Positions 63,172 through 64,000 of a stretch of 64,000 nt of DNA are shown here, one piece after another. Both the position numbers and the translations under genes were made by a program. Within the stretch, counting starts at the first letter, position 1; every line of letters starts with the position of its first letter. The stretch is from contig NZ_SBII01000004.1 in assembly GCF_004028155.1 (NCBI RefSeq), positions 1 to 64,000 of the forward strand, in the 5' to 3' direction. The notes beneath the pieces are model-generated. The model saw nothing but the letters and a program-made list of their open reading frames with translations, did no database searches and was not told where the DNA came from. This DNA comes from Flavobacterium cerinum. Lineage in GTDB: Bacteria; Bacteroidota; Bacteroidia; Flavobacteriales; Flavobacteriaceae.

Positions 63172-63537
63172 TTAAAGAGAAGTATTCCTTATCTGATTAA
63201 ACTTTTTGGAAGTTATAAAACCCATTGCAGGATATAGTATAGCTGCAATAAAAAAGATATCTGGTAAAAAGAGTTTGTTTTCAAGATACAGCACATACGA
63301 CGTTATCAAAAGTGCTGGGGCCTCCAGATAATAACACACAATACGTGCTTGCTTAGGTTTTATATACAGTTTTTTCCAATAAATGGTTATTACCAGTATA
63401 GTGATAGCCAGTCCCAGAATGATGCAGCCGGGAAAATACAGTCCTCTGTTTAGCTCATCACAACCTTTAAGCAGTAATATAAAAGCAGTAAGGAAATGCA
63501 ACAAGACCTCCAGTTTTCGGAAAGTTTTCTTCTTCAT
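63172..63537 (-). CDS. Small integral membrane protein of unknown function
   Basis: The protein has 121 residues. It has a basic N terminus and about four membrane helices (LLHFLTAFILLLKG, FPGCIILGLAITILVITIYW, YLEAPALLITSYVLYL, PDIFFIAAILYPAMGFI). The family is not recognised. It lies between two terminators, so it is transcribed alone. Confidence 0.72.
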   Translation of the reverse strand: MKKKTFRKLEVLLHFLTAFILLLKGCDELNRGLYFPGCIILGLAITILVITIYWKKLYIKPKQARIVCYYLEAPALLITSYVLYLENKLFLPDIFFIAAILYPAMGFITSKKFNQIRNTSL

Positions 63538-63611
63538 TTCTTCTAAGGGTTTCTACAAAAATAAAGAAAACACTGTGGTTATGCATTTACTCAAGGTTAT
63601 GATAGTGTTGT

Positions 63612-63645
63612 AAAAAAAATCCCCTGCAGCTGCAGGGGATTTTTA
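63612..63645. terminator. Intrinsic terminator of the htrA-like gene
   Basis: AATCCCCTGCAG and CTGCAGGGGATT form a perfect palindrome at about 63619-63642, with an A-run before and T-run after. It follows the minus-strand protease stop. Confidence 0.93.
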
Positions 63646-63664
63646 AATTGGATAGAGAGAGCGT

Positions 63665-64000
63665 TTACATTATAAAACGGATCAATTCTCCACTTTTTGA
63701 TATCATTTCTACCCTTACACGCTGGTTAGGATTTTTCTTAGAAAGCAGTTCAGATACGGTATCAATATCTTTTGCTTTTACGTTACCAATACTCAAAATT
63801 ATTCCGCCTTTAAGTTCATCATAATAAGGCATGTAATTTTCGTCTGTAATCTCTTTTATTTTAACACCATAGCTGGTTTTATATGCTTTTTTCTCCGCAG
63901 CGGTAAGGTCTTCAAATTCGAGTCCGCTGTACACAAAACTGTTTATTTCATTTTTAGAAAGCTGTACCGGCAGCGTAATCAATTTTCCATCACGCTTTAC
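63665..64000 (-). CDS. HtrA/Deg-type serine protease, C-terminal PDZ part (5' end outside window)
   Basis: The frame stays open to the window edge, so only the last 112 residues are seen, reading VKRDGKLITLPVQ and onward. The segment contains the end of one PDZ domain and a second PDZ-like domain with GGIILSIGNVKAKDIDTV (the usual DVI position reads KDI) and NPNQRVRVEM. This is the C-terminal layout of Do/DegQ periplasmic proteases. The catalytic domain lies outside the window, so activity cannot be judged. Confidence 0.8.
   Translation of the reverse strand, partial: VKRDGKLITLPVQLSKNEINSFVYSGLEFEDLTAAEKKAYKTSYGVKIKEITDENYMPYYDELKGGIILSIGNVKAKDIDTVSELLSKKNPNQRVRVEMISKSGELIRFIM

Overview
The window looks like chromosomal DNA from a flavobacterium, most likely Flavobacterium or a close relative. 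It is AT-rich by eye. Ribosome binding sites are weak, and several promoters fit the flavobacterial pattern TTG-N17-23-TAnnTTTG. It carries many type IX secretion system (T9SS) substrates with type A or type B (CHU_C) C-terminal domains and two PorP/SprF outer-membrane proteins. No rRNA, tRNA, phage gene, insertion sequence or CRISPR array was seen.

Layout. (1) 1-12094, plus strand: surface cassette A. It holds a partial fibre-like protein built of 309-bp repeats, a 1547-aa lectin/Ig-repeat protein, a 430-aa CHU_C protein, a PorP/SprF protein, and a TPR/PD40 protein that lacks the usual OmpA domain. (2) 12184-22716, mostly minus strand: beta-carbonic anhydrase, an unrecognised secreted protein, both methylmalonyl-CoA mutase subunits with a DivIC/FtsB-like protein and uridine kinase, and a DUF3999/DUF2339 membrane pair. 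(3) 22911-28966: a GH13 alpha-amylase homologue that appears to have lost its catalytic residues, a small P-loop-like protein, a two-component system (response regulator plus lipoprotein-like histidine kinase), and release factor 3. (4) 29167-43810, plus strand: surface cassette B. Two secreted paralogues precede a 2400-aa CHU_C adhesin, a PorP/SprF protein and a full-length TPR/PD40/OmpA protein. (5) 44032-49792: three periplasmic foldase or chaperone genes in an operon, a MoxR ATPase and a small membrane protein. (6) 50366-57051: aconitase, an XRE regulator, a patch of nested dispersed repeats, a Crp/Fnr-type regulator with a palindromic operator-like site, a DUF418 membrane protein, and a long-form GAPDH. 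(7) 57550-63109: two tandem, partly homogenised GEVED adhesins with type A sorting domains. (8) 63172-64000, minus strand: a small membrane protein and the C-terminal end of an HtrA/Deg protease.

The most notable theme is the pair of cassettes. Each has a protein ending in a shared 'KNC...NPM' tail, a CHU_C-terminated protein, a SprF-like translocon partner and a TPR/PD40 protein. I infer a multi-component T9SS surface structure in which only one component carries a recognised sorting domain. The foldase operon directly downstream would suit the large periplasmic export load, but a functional link is inference.
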